The notes below the pieces were generated by a model. That model was not told the origin of the DNA. It searched no databases and was given only the letters and a program-made list of their open reading frames with translations. From Calothrix brevissima NIES-22 (lineage in GTDB: Bacteria > Cyanobacteriota > Cyanobacteriia > Cyanobacteriales > Nostocaceae), in the NCBI RefSeq assembly GCF_002367995.1, contig NZ_AP018207.1, positions 8,099,366-8,163,365 on the forward strand: 64,000 bases of DNA, given 5' to 3'. Below are positions 9,095 through 17,584 of this stretch, one piece after another. The translations under genes and the position numbers were made by a program. The number at the start of each line of letters is the position of its first letter. Position 1 is the first letter of the stretch.

Positions 9095-10045
9095 TCACCG
9101 GGGAACTGGTACTTGATTAATCACCGATGCAATCACCGCATCCATTTGTAAACCATCAAGCATTGCTTCTGGTTTTAAAATCAGGCGATGACGCAATAAT
9201 GGTGACGCAACAGCTTTAACATCATCTGGTGTGACAAATTTCCTTCCTGCTAACCAAGCGGCTGCTTGAGATGTTTGTAACCAAGCACCAGCAGCGCGAG
9301 GCGATGCGCCTAAAGCTAATTCTGGGTGTTGGCGTGAGTTTTTGACTAAAGCTAGTAAATAATCAATAATTTTTTCATCTACATCAATTTCTTTTACAGC
9401 TTGTCGCGCCTGCAAAATTTCGCTGACTGTGGTGACAGGTTGCAAACGATTAATATCTCCTCGTCGCGCTGCAAATCCAGCCTGACGATTAAGTAACATT
9501 TGCTTTTCCGCAGCAGGTTCGGGGTAATCTACTGCTAATTTAAATAAAAATCTATCTAATTGCGCTTCTGGTAAAGGATAAGTACCTTCAAATTCGAGAG
9601 GGTTTTGTGTCGCAATTACCCAAAATAATTCTGGTAAAGGTAAACTTTCACCATCAAGAGTTACCTGCATTTCTTCCATTGCTTCTAACAGCGCCGCCTG
9701 TGTTTTGGGAGGAGTGCGGTTAATTTCATCGGCTAGTAATACTTCTGTAAAAACAGGCCCTTTTTTTAAAGTAAAATCGCGGCTATTTAAATCAAATATA
9801 TTTGTCCCCGTAATATCTGAAGGTAATACATCTGGCGTTAATTGAATCCGGCGAAAATCTGCTTTAATTAACTGCGCCAACACTTTTACTAAGAGTGTTT
9901 TACCCGTTCCCGGTACACCTTCTAAAATTATATGTCCTCCCGCTAATAATGCTACTATTAGCTGCTTTATCAAGCTAGATTGTCCCACAACTACTTGATT
10001 AAGTCCTTGCTCTAGGTGAATTAAACTAGAATGTGTATTGTTCAT
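9095..10045 (-). CDS. MoxR family AAA+ ATPase
   Basis: A 316-aa AAA_3-type ATPase with Walker A GVPGTGKT (residues ~43-50), Walker B LLADEINRTPP, sensor ATQNPLEFEGTYPLPEAQLDRF and a C-terminal lid domain. MoxR proteins are chaperone-like ATPases that usually act with vWA or DUF58 partners, and the DUF58 gene is next downstream. The start is taken at the ATG at 10045. A long run of 7-bp repeats lies immediately upstream. The substrate complex is unknown. Confidence 0.93.
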   Translation of the reverse strand: MNNTHSSLIHLEQGLNQVVVGQSSLIKQLIVALLAGGHIILEGVPGTGKTLLVKVLAQLIKADFRRIQLTPDVLPSDITGTNIFDLNSRDFTLKKGPVFTEVLLADEINRTPPKTQAALLEAMEEMQVTLDGESLPLPELFWVIATQNPLEFEGTYPLPEAQLDRFLFKLAVDYPEPAAEKQMLLNRQAGFAARRGDINRLQPVTTVSEILQARQAVKEIDVDEKIIDYLLALVKNSRQHPELALGASPRAAGAWLQTSQAAAWLAGRKFVTPDDVKAVASPLLRHRLILKPEAMLDGLQMDAVIASVINQVPVPR

Positions 10046-10047
10046 GT

Positions 10048-10130
10048 TTGTTAGTTGTCAGTTGTCAGTTGTCAGTTGTCAGTTGTTATTAGTCATTAGT
10101 CATTTGTTATTTGTCATTTGTCATTCATTT
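10048..10130. repeat. 7-bp tandem repeats (TTGTCAG / TTGTCAT type)
   Basis: A run of 7-mers such as AGTTGTC repeated about five times, followed by AGTCATT and TTGTCAT variants. This matches the short tandemly repeated repetitive (STRR) sequences known from heterocystous cyanobacteria. It lies just upstream of the MoxR start codon. Confidence 0.85.
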
Positions 10131-10319
10131 AATCAAATATAAAGTGAATTGGTAATTCGGAAATTTGGGATTATTGATTTGTAATCAAGTTAGTCCCTCA
10201 TGGGAAAAGCCGACAACCAAATATAATATGAAAATCTCTCTTTCCTAGCCTCTAGTCCCTAGCCCCTGTTTTTAAGTTAGTTTATAGTAAGAGAACAATT
10301 ACGAATTACGAATTACGAA

Positions 10320-11405
10320 TTACGAATTATTTTTGATTTTCTGCCATTTGCCCAACCAGTTTAACAGTTCTTTATCGCTCATGGAGCGTTTTGGCGATTT
10401 AAACTTTAATACTGTAACTAATTCGGCTGCACTTCTGCCGGTTTTTTCTACCCAAATATCAATTAAGGCTTGGGGTTCGAGGAGAATTTCCCCTAACCCT
10501 AAAGCTTTTTGTAATTGTAATTGTTCTTCTTTGCCTACCATCTCTACAACAAAATCGCTGGATTCGGCTTTTTGTAACACTCCTGCTAATGCTTGGATAT
10601 ATGCTTCGCTATTGTCTAAAACTGGTGTTTCTAAAACTATTGGCTTACCAAACCGGCGATTTTGTGCCCAAATTAGCACTAATAAAAATATACCTGCTTG
10701 CAATATGGCTACAATTAAAGGTTGATTAGCAAAATAAGTTAATAAGTCACCTTCACCTTCTTTTTGTCTAGTATCAGCGTCTTTATAACCATGAATGTAT
10801 TCATCAACAAAGATGGGATGATTTTGTTTGCTGACTAAATCTGCAAGAAATTTAAAATTACTTAAATAATCTTGATAAGCATTTGCTGCTAAATAGGGAG
10901 TGGTGCAAAAGATAACTTTTCCTTTACCATATTTTGTCTGCCAAACTATAGCACCAAAGCGATCGCCTAATAAAATCTCTTCTTCATCACCAGTTTTAGA
11001 GCGTCTGCGCGTATCAATTTTGACATTACCAACAGCCGATTGTTGCATTGTATGAAATTTAGCGGCTGTTACTGGGTACTGTGCGCCTAAAATTACCCAA
11101 GTATTACCTTTTTCAATCCATGCGCGTTCTTGGGAAGTGATGACTGCATAATTCAGACGGCTGTATACCTGTAACAGCGTCACGGGAGTTTTGGCTTTAA
11201 TATCATCCCACGGTTTTTGCCAGCGCTGGATAGAACTACCCTGTTCTTGCATAAAAGCATACCAAGCACCATAGCCATCAGCACTACGGTTATAAGTAGA
11301 ACCACTATTAAGAATGCTATTTCTAGGTGCCGCAAATAAGCTGATAATTACTATCGCTACTAATGCGATCGCACCCAGCAAAGACAAGCGATTTGCACGC
11401 TGCAT
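10320..11405 (-). CDS. DUF4350 domain membrane protein
   Basis: A 361-aa protein with an N-terminal hydrophobic helix (residues ~8-26, SLLGAIALVAIVIISLFAA). An extracytoplasmic DUF4350 domain (~38-200, including YGAWYAFMQEQGSSIQRW) is followed by a second membrane helix (~232-248, AILQAGIFLLVLIWAQ) and a C-terminal cytosolic tail. DUF4350 proteins occur in operons with MoxR and DUF58 proteins, as here; a DUF4129 partner often found with them is absent from this window. The function of the system is not established. Confidence 0.82.
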   Translation of the reverse strand: MQRANRLSLLGAIALVAIVIISLFAAPRNSILNSGSTYNRSADGYGAWYAFMQEQGSSIQRWQKPWDDIKAKTPVTLLQVYSRLNYAVITSQERAWIEKGNTWVILGAQYPVTAAKFHTMQQSAVGNVKIDTRRRSKTGDEEEILLGDRFGAIVWQTKYGKGKVIFCTTPYLAANAYQDYLSNFKFLADLVSKQNHPIFVDEYIHGYKDADTRQKEGEGDLLTYFANQPLIVAILQAGIFLLVLIWAQNRRFGKPIVLETPVLDNSEAYIQALAGVLQKAESSDFVVEMVGKEEQLQLQKALGLGEILLEPQALIDIWVEKTGRSAAELVTVLKFKSPKRSMSDKELLNWLGKWQKIKNNS

Positions 11406-11423
11406 AAGGTATAAAAATTTAGT

Positions 11424-11475
11424 CCATAGTTAATAGTCAATAGTCCATAGTCAATAGTCAATAGTCAATAGTCCA
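11424..11475. repeat. 7-bp tandem repeats (AATAGTC type)
   Basis: AGTCAATAGTC/CATAGTC units are repeated six or seven times between the PLP-enzyme gene and the DUF4350 gene: a STRR-like array with no coding potential. Confidence 0.75.
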
Positions 11476-11520
11476 AAGTAATTAACCTTAACCACTGACA
11501 ACACTCGATGTAGCTGTCAG

Positions 11521-11563
11521 TGCATCACTGACAACTGACAACTGACAACTGACTACTGACTAA
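11521..11563. repeat. 7-bp tandem repeats (ACTGACA type)
   Basis: CACTGACAACTGACAACTGA and further units abut and enter the 3' end of the PLP-enzyme gene. The last codons of that gene (GISQ stop) lie at the array edge. Confidence 0.75.
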
Positions 11564-12464
11564 TACCAATATTGCCTTGTAAGCCGCCTGTGTGGATTAA
11601 TAATATGCGATCGCCTTTTGGGAAAAATCTCTGTTTTAATAAATCCATGACGCCATAAAACATTTTGGCGGTGTATACATAATCTAAAGGTATACCTTGT
11701 TCTTGGGTGAATTGCTGCTGAAATTTTAATAATTCGTCGTTGACTTTGGCGTAACCACCCATGTGATAATCACACATTAGTTGCCAAGATGCGATTTCTT
11801 CATGAGGAACAGGTAAACCAGACGCGAGGTAATTTTTCAGCCAATTATCTACATCCGACTTGAGAAATTCCCCACCTTTGAGAACTGGAAAACCAATGGC
11901 GCGTTGGCTTGTGGTTAAAGACAAAATAATTCCCGCTAAAGTCGTACCCGTACCACAAGCGACACATATAGTATCAAATGCGGCATTATTTACTATTTCC
12001 ATGCACCCGCGCACACCGTTCAGATTTCCCCCACCTTCAGGAATAATAAATACATCACCAAAGCGTTGCTGTAATTCTGCTTGTAATTCTGCTGTGTGGC
12101 GCTGTTTGTATTTCTGTCTATCCAGGTAGAAAATTTCCATACCTTGTTCCACAGCAAAACTCAGTGTAGAGTTGAGTGGTAATCTCTCTTCTCCCCGAAT
12201 CATCCCAATCGTGCGGAATCCTAAGAGATTTCCCGCCGCAGCAGTAGCAAATATATGATTAGAATAAGCACCACCAAAGGTAAGCAAGGTAGTTAAATTT
12301 CTTTGTTGCGCTGCCAAAAGGTTGTACTTGAGTTTAAACCATTTATTACCATTAACCCAAGGGTGCATATTATCAAGACGAAGTACAGACAATTCCACTC
12401 CAAATTGTTGAGCAATTAAACTCTGAATTGGCTGTATATTTGGATGGAGAAAAGTTAATGACAT
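11553..12464 (-). CDS. PLP-dependent 1-aminocyclopropane-1-carboxylate deaminase/D-cysteine desulfhydrase family protein
   Basis: A 303-aa fold-type II PLP enzyme. The GNKWFKLKYNL segment (~38-48) holds the PLP-binding lysine, TFGGAYSNH is the Asn-containing substrate loop, and ACGTGTTLAG the phosphate-binding loop. Similar proteins are annotated as ACC deaminase or D-cysteine desulfhydrase; sequence alone does not separate them, and cyanobacterial members are mostly uncharacterised. It is cytosolic and monocistronic, and both flanks consist of 7-bp repeats. Confidence 0.82.
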   Translation of the reverse strand: MSLTFLHPNIQPIQSLIAQQFGVELSVLRLDNMHPWVNGNKWFKLKYNLLAAQQRNLTTLLTFGGAYSNHIFATAAAGNLLGFRTIGMIRGEERLPLNSTLSFAVEQGMEIFYLDRQKYKQRHTAELQAELQQRFGDVFIIPEGGGNLNGVRGCMEIVNNAAFDTICVACGTGTTLAGIILSLTTSQRAIGFPVLKGGEFLKSDVDNWLKNYLASGLPVPHEEIASWQLMCDYHMGGYAKVNDELLKFQQQFTQEQGIPLDYVYTAKMFYGVMDLLKQRFFPKGDRILLIHTGGLQGNIGISQ

Positions 12465-12472
12465 TTAACCTG

Positions 12473-12523
12473 TTGACGGTTGACGGTTGACGGTTGACGG
12501 TTGACTGTTGACTGTTGACTGTT
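12473..12523. repeat. 7-bp tandem repeats (TTGACGG / TTGACTG)
   Basis: Seven consecutive 7-mers, first TTGACGG and then TTGACTG, form a STRR array upstream of the PLP-enzyme gene. A second short run of TTGACTG lies at 12717-12745. Confidence 0.9.
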
Positions 12524-12556
12524 GGGGACTTACAAAAAATAAATTACCCATATTTC

Positions 12557-12640
12557 GTAGTGCGAGCAGCGTTCGACTGAGCGCTCACGCCGAAGTCTTG
12601 CTCGCTTTTGAACACCAGCGAGCGAGACGCTCGCACTACT
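12557..12640. repeat. Dispersed palindromic repeat, GTAGTGCGAGC ends
   Basis: An imperfect inverted repeat of ~84 bp (GTAGTGCGAGC ... GCTCGCACTAC) with the internal segment GCGTTCGACTGAGCGCTCAC. A close relative sharing that internal segment lies at 35869-35951. A 70-codon reading frame across it is an artefact. Confidence 0.75.
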
Positions 12641-12770
12641 AAAGTTTTCGGGTGTTGGGTTACCCTACGGGAAGCCGCTTTGCGTCTACGTTCCTCAACC
12701 CAACCTACGCCTCTTTTGACTGTTGACTGTTGACTGTTGACTCTTAACTCTTGCATAGTATTATTAGCAA

Positions 12771-13811
12771 TTAATCATTAACAAAATTGAGTCCTGATAT
12801 TGCTTGATCAATATCTAAATTTAAATATTTATCTAATGGTAGATACATCCAATTTAGCGCTACTTGGGGATCTGGGTTAGTTTTGTGAAACCCTAATGCT
12901 GCTACTAATTGTTCGTGGCTGGGATGTATAGTGAGAGCATAAATATCGCAAATGTTAGGAAAATCAGCTTGGAGACGCAAAAATGTTTGTTGCGTATCTT
13001 TTAATAATTGACAGACATTAATTAGCCGATTGTAAGGTAAATCGATTTGCCAACTGCGGATAAAAATTGATGTACAATTGCGATCGCCTATTTGGGCAAT
13101 TTCAAATGGATCAATATCCCAAGTTGCACTCATGTGCAAGCCTTTGCGGGCTGGGAGAAAGAAATTAGCTTCCGATTCTCTCGCGACTGGATACAGCGCA
13201 TAAAAACCCACAGCATCTTGGTTATCGCTGCGGCGTAAAACCCTCATCCCGGTTGGATATTGTTCCGCCCAACCCCGAATAATCCTGACAATTCTATGGG
13301 GTAATGCAGTTGCTTTTTTATTCATCCAGTTGTAGTTACGGGCTAAAAAACTCGCAACGGGTACAGCATCGGTGCGGGGATTGAAATCATCAGCAAAAAG
13401 TTTAATATCGGCTTTAGCTACTTGAGAATTTTGCAGATTGGGTAATAAAGAACGGATGCGAATACAAGTACTATTACCATCAAAGTCTTTTTCAATCAGC
13501 CCCAAAGCCACCAGCTTATCAATCATCATACCCGCAGAGCGATCGCTCCCCCGCTCTTGTTCGCCATAAAAAACTTCTTGGGCTTCCCGATGGGTACAAG
13601 GAACAAACCCATCGGGTAAATCCAGTTCTGTCAAAGGTTTGGAAAAACGCTCACCTAATTCTTGGCGTTGTTTAATTAGTAAATAAACCCACAACTTGAC
13701 AAAATATTCTGCGCGTCGTCGCGTTATCCCCACTCGCCCTTGCAACTGGGAGACATATTTGCGCTGTTGTTCCAGGGGAAACCATTGTTCAATACTTTGT
13801 GGATGGATCAT
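12771..13811 (-). CDS. Conserved cyanobacterial hypothetical protein
   Basis: A 346-aa soluble protein that I do not recognise. No signal peptide or membrane helix is seen. The N-terminal ~110 residues are helical and basic (GRVGITRRRAEYFVKLWVYL; RSAGMMIDKLVALGLIEKDF) with a winged-helix-like feel. Residues ~170-340 contain RIIRGWAEQYPTGMRVLRRS and FYALYPVARESE, faintly like an acetyltransferase-type (GNAT) sheet, which is not secure. It is monocistronic. Full length and good codon use argue that it is real. Confidence 0.7.
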   Translation of the reverse strand: MIHPQSIEQWFPLEQQRKYVSQLQGRVGITRRRAEYFVKLWVYLLIKQRQELGERFSKPLTELDLPDGFVPCTHREAQEVFYGEQERGSDRSAGMMIDKLVALGLIEKDFDGNSTCIRIRSLLPNLQNSQVAKADIKLFADDFNPRTDAVPVASFLARNYNWMNKKATALPHRIVRIIRGWAEQYPTGMRVLRRSDNQDAVGFYALYPVARESEANFFLPARKGLHMSATWDIDPFEIAQIGDRNCTSIFIRSWQIDLPYNRLINVCQLLKDTQQTFLRLQADFPNICDIYALTIHPSHEQLVAALGFHKTNPDPQVALNWMYLPLDKYLNLDIDQAISGLNFVND

Positions 13812-14173
13812 TTCGCAAAACTCCTGACTTTTCCTAACTTGTGCAGTTGAACGGCAGTTACAATTGATTAGTCCCCAGCATTAGACTGTGTTTGTATAGC
13901 CGAACCAGTGCGTTCGGTTGCCAGACTTCTACGTAACTCAATGGTGACTGGTTTGCGAAGAGAATTCGCCAGGTTGAGACTCCTGCACCAATCATCTTTA
14001 TAAAAACTTCACCTTAATTCAGCTAAATTACGCAAACTTCATCGCCTTGACTATATTTGCTGCTTACTCATTGCATAGACATAATCGCAAACCCCAAAAT
14101 TTAGTTAAACACCTGATTAACATCACAGGTATCCCTATTTGGCTGTAATGCTGAGTTTTGGAGGCAATTAATT
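13812..14173. other. Spacer upstream of the interrupted luxR gene
   Basis: About 360 bp with no gene seen. GGAGG at 14160-14164 is a good ribosome binding site for the ATG at 14174. A promoter for the regulator gene is expected here but none is assigned. Confidence 0.5.
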
Positions 14174-14333
14174 ATGGTATTTTCAGATAACGAAAACGAT
14201 TTAAATTTTCTGGCTATTTCCGAAGCACAACAAAATCAAAAAAATCCCACCAATGATGATTTACAACCTTTAGCAAAATTTGATTTACTCCAAGCGATTA
14301 TTGAAAGCTTTGTTGATGGTGTGTTGATTATCT

Positions 14334-15837
14334 TTTGAGTTTAGACTAGACAGCAACAAATGACCCAGCAGTGCTGAGTTAATAAAACACAACCTTCAAG
14401 AATGAAGATATTTGAGATTAAGCAGATTTTTGTTCCTCTTTGCGTGGTTTAGAAGCAGTCTTTTTAACAATTGGATATCGTATTTTCCGGTTACGGACTT
14501 TACCTGGTGTCCACCCAAGGGACTTTCCACGAGGTTTGGGTGGAGAGGTAGGAGTACCAATCGCGGCGAAAACTCCACCCATAGCTTGAGCAACTCGTCC
14601 TGGGGTCAATTTATCCATTGACTTCTGCCAAGGAAGAGGATTATCAGCAACGATATCACAAGCTAACCATAACTCCCAAGTGATTAACGGCATTAAGTCA
14701 CTCCAATGTTCACATTGTTCTGGAGTACTGAATTTTGGTACTGTCCAATGTAAGCGTTGCTTAAGAAAACGATACCAATGGTCAATCGTGAATCGGCGCA
14801 AGTACAATCGCCAAACTTCATCCAATGGTGGCATTTGTTCCCCAACCCAAGCCAACCACAAGGGTCTTAATACTCTCAAATTGCCATCAAGATCAAGACG
14901 TTCCACCTTCAGTAGCATCATTGGGCGTGCAGCAGCTTTGCGAAAATGCAAATCTTCCCACAGACTGACTTTAACTCGTCCCAATTTTGGGTCATTTACT
15001 TCCAGCACAGATGCCACTTCGCCCCAGGTTGAGGGTTCATTGAGTTTAAATTGAGCACCATGCTTGCGAGGACGACCCTTGCCAGAGTAAGCAGGTGGTG
15101 CGCCCCATAGACACAGATTTGAACGCAGTCTAACTAAGATATCGGCTTTTATACTAGCTGTCTTTAATACGAAAGGCGCACAACCATATTCACTGTCCCA
15201 AAGCGAAATTGGTCGAACAGACATTGATTCACATACCTTTTTGAGTTGTTCAACTGCTTTCTCAATCGGATTGTCCCAACTGGTAATCCGTTCATGCCTC
15301 AGCGGTAGTGCCCAACTTCCTGAATCCTCTGGTATCCAAGCTATAGTACTATATCCCTGCCCAATCGTAATCGGTTTATTTCCCGCGATCGCTGTGCTAC
15401 TGTGTTCTATTGTCCGTTCTTTGAGTGTCACCGCATCTGGGCGTGACCAAGCTGTATGGTCTCCTGCCAACAATATGCGTTTTTCTGTTGGTATTTGCTT
15501 GATATATAACTCCATTAATTTCTCACGGTCTGGTTTGGTATCTTGTATCGCTTCATAGATACTCGGCCATTTACGTCTAAACACTGGCGATAAAGATAAA
15601 TCTGCCAGACTGTAGACATTACGGGTCAACAGTATCGCATCTGTTAGTTCAAATGTTGCATCATGTGCTTTGCCTAGATGCGTATAGGCGGCTTGACGAA
15701 ATTCTTCGAGTCTGGCACGTTTCATATTGGCAGATAAGAGTAGGTGATTCTCTCTTAGCTTCTGCCGAAAGGGGGACTGTCTTCAATCAGACATCCCCTT
15801 TTTCTCTTTCATCTCTCCCATTTAGTCTAAACTCCAG
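14334..15837 (-). mobile_element. Insertion sequence (~1.5 kb) with one DDE transposase
   Basis: A 1,504-bp element. The terminal inverted repeats share GAGTTTAGACTA (left at 14337-14348, right as TAGTCTAAACTC at 15823-15834). TTATCT flanks it directly on both sides (14328-14333 and 15838-15843), a possible 6-bp target duplication; excision at these points restores the host reading frame exactly. The ends and target are intact and the transposase frame is complete, so the insertion looks recent. Confidence 0.9.
14418..15725 (-). CDS. DDE transposase of the IS element (IS4/IS701-like)
   Basis: A 435-aa transposase. The first catalytic Asp is probably in LLAGDHTAWSR (~88-98), the second in SLWDSEYGC, and the C-terminal catalytic region is RRFTIDHWYRFLKQRLHW, similar to the RF.IE..FR..K block of the IS701/IS4 group but with Asp where Glu is common. 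The C-terminus is basic (KTASKPRKEEQKSA). The frame is complete within matched inverted repeats, so it is probably active. Family placement is from motif memory; ISfinder would settle it. Confidence 0.88.
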   Translation of the reverse strand: MKRARLEEFRQAAYTHLGKAHDATFELTDAILLTRNVYSLADLSLSPVFRRKWPSIYEAIQDTKPDREKLMELYIKQIPTEKRILLAGDHTAWSRPDAVTLKERTIEHSSTAIAGNKPITIGQGYSTIAWIPEDSGSWALPLRHERITSWDNPIEKAVEQLKKVCESMSVRPISLWDSEYGCAPFVLKTASIKADILVRLRSNLCLWGAPPAYSGKGRPRKHGAQFKLNEPSTWGEVASVLEVNDPKLGRVKVSLWEDLHFRKAAARPMMLLKVERLDLDGNLRVLRPLWLAWVGEQMPPLDEVWRLYLRRFTIDHWYRFLKQRLHWTVPKFSTPEQCEHWSDLMPLITWELWLACDIVADNPLPWQKSMDKLTPGRVAQAMGGVFAAIGTPTSPPKPRGKSLGWTPGKVRNRKIRYPIVKKTASKPRKEEQKSA

Positions 15838-16331
15838 TTATCTCACCTGAAGGTAAATTAATTCATACCAATGAATACGCCCGTGCAATATGTCGGCAAT
15901 TAATGTCAAAAGATGCAGATAGCACAGAAATACCCCAGGAAATTTGGTATATTTGTCAATCTTTAATTGAAAGTTATGAGCTATTTACTAGCGAAAAGAT
16001 TATTATAGAGTCAGAAATTCAACCAAAGCCAACAATCAAATTGCGCGTCAGGGCTAGATGGTTAGAACTATCTGCCAGCCCAAGCAACTTTTTATTGGTG
16101 ACAATAGAAGATTGTAATCAGCATAGCCAAAGTATTGCGATCGCGGATGCCAAAAAATACAATTTAACCGAACGGGAAATAGAAGTTTGGCAGCTAAGGT
16201 TAGCGAATCTTTCTTATAAAGAAATTGCCAATAAACTATTTATTACTATTAATACAGTAAAAAAGCACTTGCAAAACATTCATGCTAAACAACAAGATAT
16301 AAATAATCTGCATGAATACAACTTTGTGTAA

Positions 16332-17129
16332 TCAATAGATTATTTTCCGTAGTGGATTGACACAACTAAAATAGTACATTAGATGTAGGTTGGGTTGAGG
16401 CTTTGCGAAACCCAACATGAATTTCAGCAACTCAACATAGATGCTGGTGTTGGGTTTCCTTACGTCAACCCAACCTACATTTTTTTTGCAACATTTTAGC
16501 CTTGCCACGCCAGTAGGCTAACGCACCATTTTTATTTACAAATTATAGATAATTTGAGATAAATCAAGATATTCAAGCATATAAAGCATTAAATTGAGGT
16601 AAAAAGGCTTCAAGTTCAGGTTTTTTGCTGAAAATCCGCCAGCTTTATCATTTACACATATTCAGGACTCATTTTTATAATTTTAGTAAACAAAAAAGGC
16701 GATCGCTTGCTCATTTATCTAAATTAACTACTCATTTTCCTGTTTTTAGTAAGCAAAAAGCCATTTCACCTACTCATTAAGCCTTAACAAGTTCTCATTA
16801 TTGTGTTTTCCGCAAGTAAAATACCATTTCACCTACTCAAAAAGCCATATCGCTTACTCGTTTCGGTAAATCGCGCACTCATTTTAGTGTTTTCCGCAGG
16901 TAAAAAGGTATATTGCTTACTCATTTAGGTAAATCACGCACACATTTTGGTGTTTTCCGCAGATAAAAAAGGATATAGCTTGCTGAAAAATGGCGCTGTT
17001 TGACAATAAGCTGCTGTGTAAGTAGGCGTTATTGTTTTTTGCAATCGCACTTATTTTCAAATTAAATTGAGTAATTGAATCTAGAAACCTAATTCATAAT
17101 TCATAATTCATTATGGGTAAGGCAATGCC
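16332..17129. other. Repeat-rich non-coding region
   Basis: About 800 bp with no gene. It holds an inverted repeat at 16383-16480 (ATGTAGGTTGGGTTGA / TCAACCCAACCTACAT followed by a T-run, so it may double as a terminator), the ~63-bp degenerate tandem repeat at 16675-16985, and a short ATTCATA repeat near 17092-17111. Confidence 0.65.
16675..16985. repeat. Degenerate ~63-bp tandem repeat
   Basis: Successive units contain GTGTTTTCCGCAGGTAAAAA (seen at 16803, 16887 and 16950), then an A/T stretch with ..GCTTACTCATTT and GGTAAATCGCGCACTCATTT. Two more diverged units lie upstream (TTTTTAGTAAGCAAAAAGCC at 16742 and a relative at 16683). There is no open frame through it. Confidence 0.6.
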
Positions 17130-17323
17130 CATTGGTGTCAACTTAAACTAAAAGCTATATACGGCGCGTGTTGTACAAAAACCCTCGCCCTCATCCCCTC
17201 ACCCCTTCTCCCCCAAAAGAAGGGGAATTAAATCTCTTGCTCCCCTCTCCTGCTGGGAGAGGGGCTGGGGGTGAGGGCAGAACCTTGTCACCAAGCAGGT
17301 TTCACATTAAGTTGACACCAATA
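17130..17323 (+). mobile_element. 194-bp MITE with 9-bp target duplication, copy 1
   Basis: The ends are ATTGGTGTCAACTTAA and TTAAGTTGACACCAAT. The interior has a GC-rich palindrome of the CCCCTCTCC..GGAGAGGGG type. GGCAATGCC is repeated directly at 17121-17129 and 17324-17332. A second copy of identical length lies in opposite orientation at 50641-50834. It carries no transposase, so it must be moved in trans. Confidence 0.88.
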
Positions 17324-17584
17324 GGCAATGCCTTGCCCCTACAATTTATCGGATTATTTTTTTCAATTTGTATTAGAATTCATAAATAAATACTAATACC
17401 AATTCAATATTAAGATGCATATAATTTAGCCTGCGTAGGCAGGCTTTGTTTGTTTAGCTCCAGGCTTCTAGCCTGAGAGCGTTAATGCCCAGCTTCACAG
17501 AGAATTAGTATAATATATATCTTTAATTTTGAATTTTGAATACTTCGACAGGCTCAGTACAAGTTTTGAATTTTAAATTGATTT

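Larger units (their letters stand above)
14174..16331 (+). pseudogene. LuxR-type regulator gene split by an insertion sequence
   Basis: The 5' part (14174-14333) encodes MVFSDNENDLNFLAISEAQQ through FVDGVLII. The 3' part (15844-16331) continues SPEGKLIHTNEYARAICRQL to a C-terminal LuxR/GerE helix-turn-helix (LTEREIEVWQLRLANLSYKE, NTVKKHLQNIHAK). Removing 14334-15843 (the element plus one target copy) restores one unbroken 215-codon frame with a PAS-like N-terminal half and the HTH. The insertion stops the first part after one extra residue. The 3' part could still be translated alone from the ATG at 15903, keeping the HTH. The ancestral target is unknown. Confidence 0.85.

Noticed and set aside
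12544-12756. A 70-codon minus-strand reading frame
   Set aside because: It runs through a dispersed palindromic repeat and 7-bp repeats; the product (VNSQQSTVKRG.., KAASRRVTQ) is repeat translation, not a protein.
14680-15558. Plus-strand frames within 14.6-15.6 kb
   Set aside because: They are antisense shadows of the transposase gene.
17168-17389. A plus-strand frame with HPLTPSPPKEGELN
   Set aside because: It lies inside the 194-bp MITE; the same peptide appears from the second copy at 50609-50794, as expected of a repeat.
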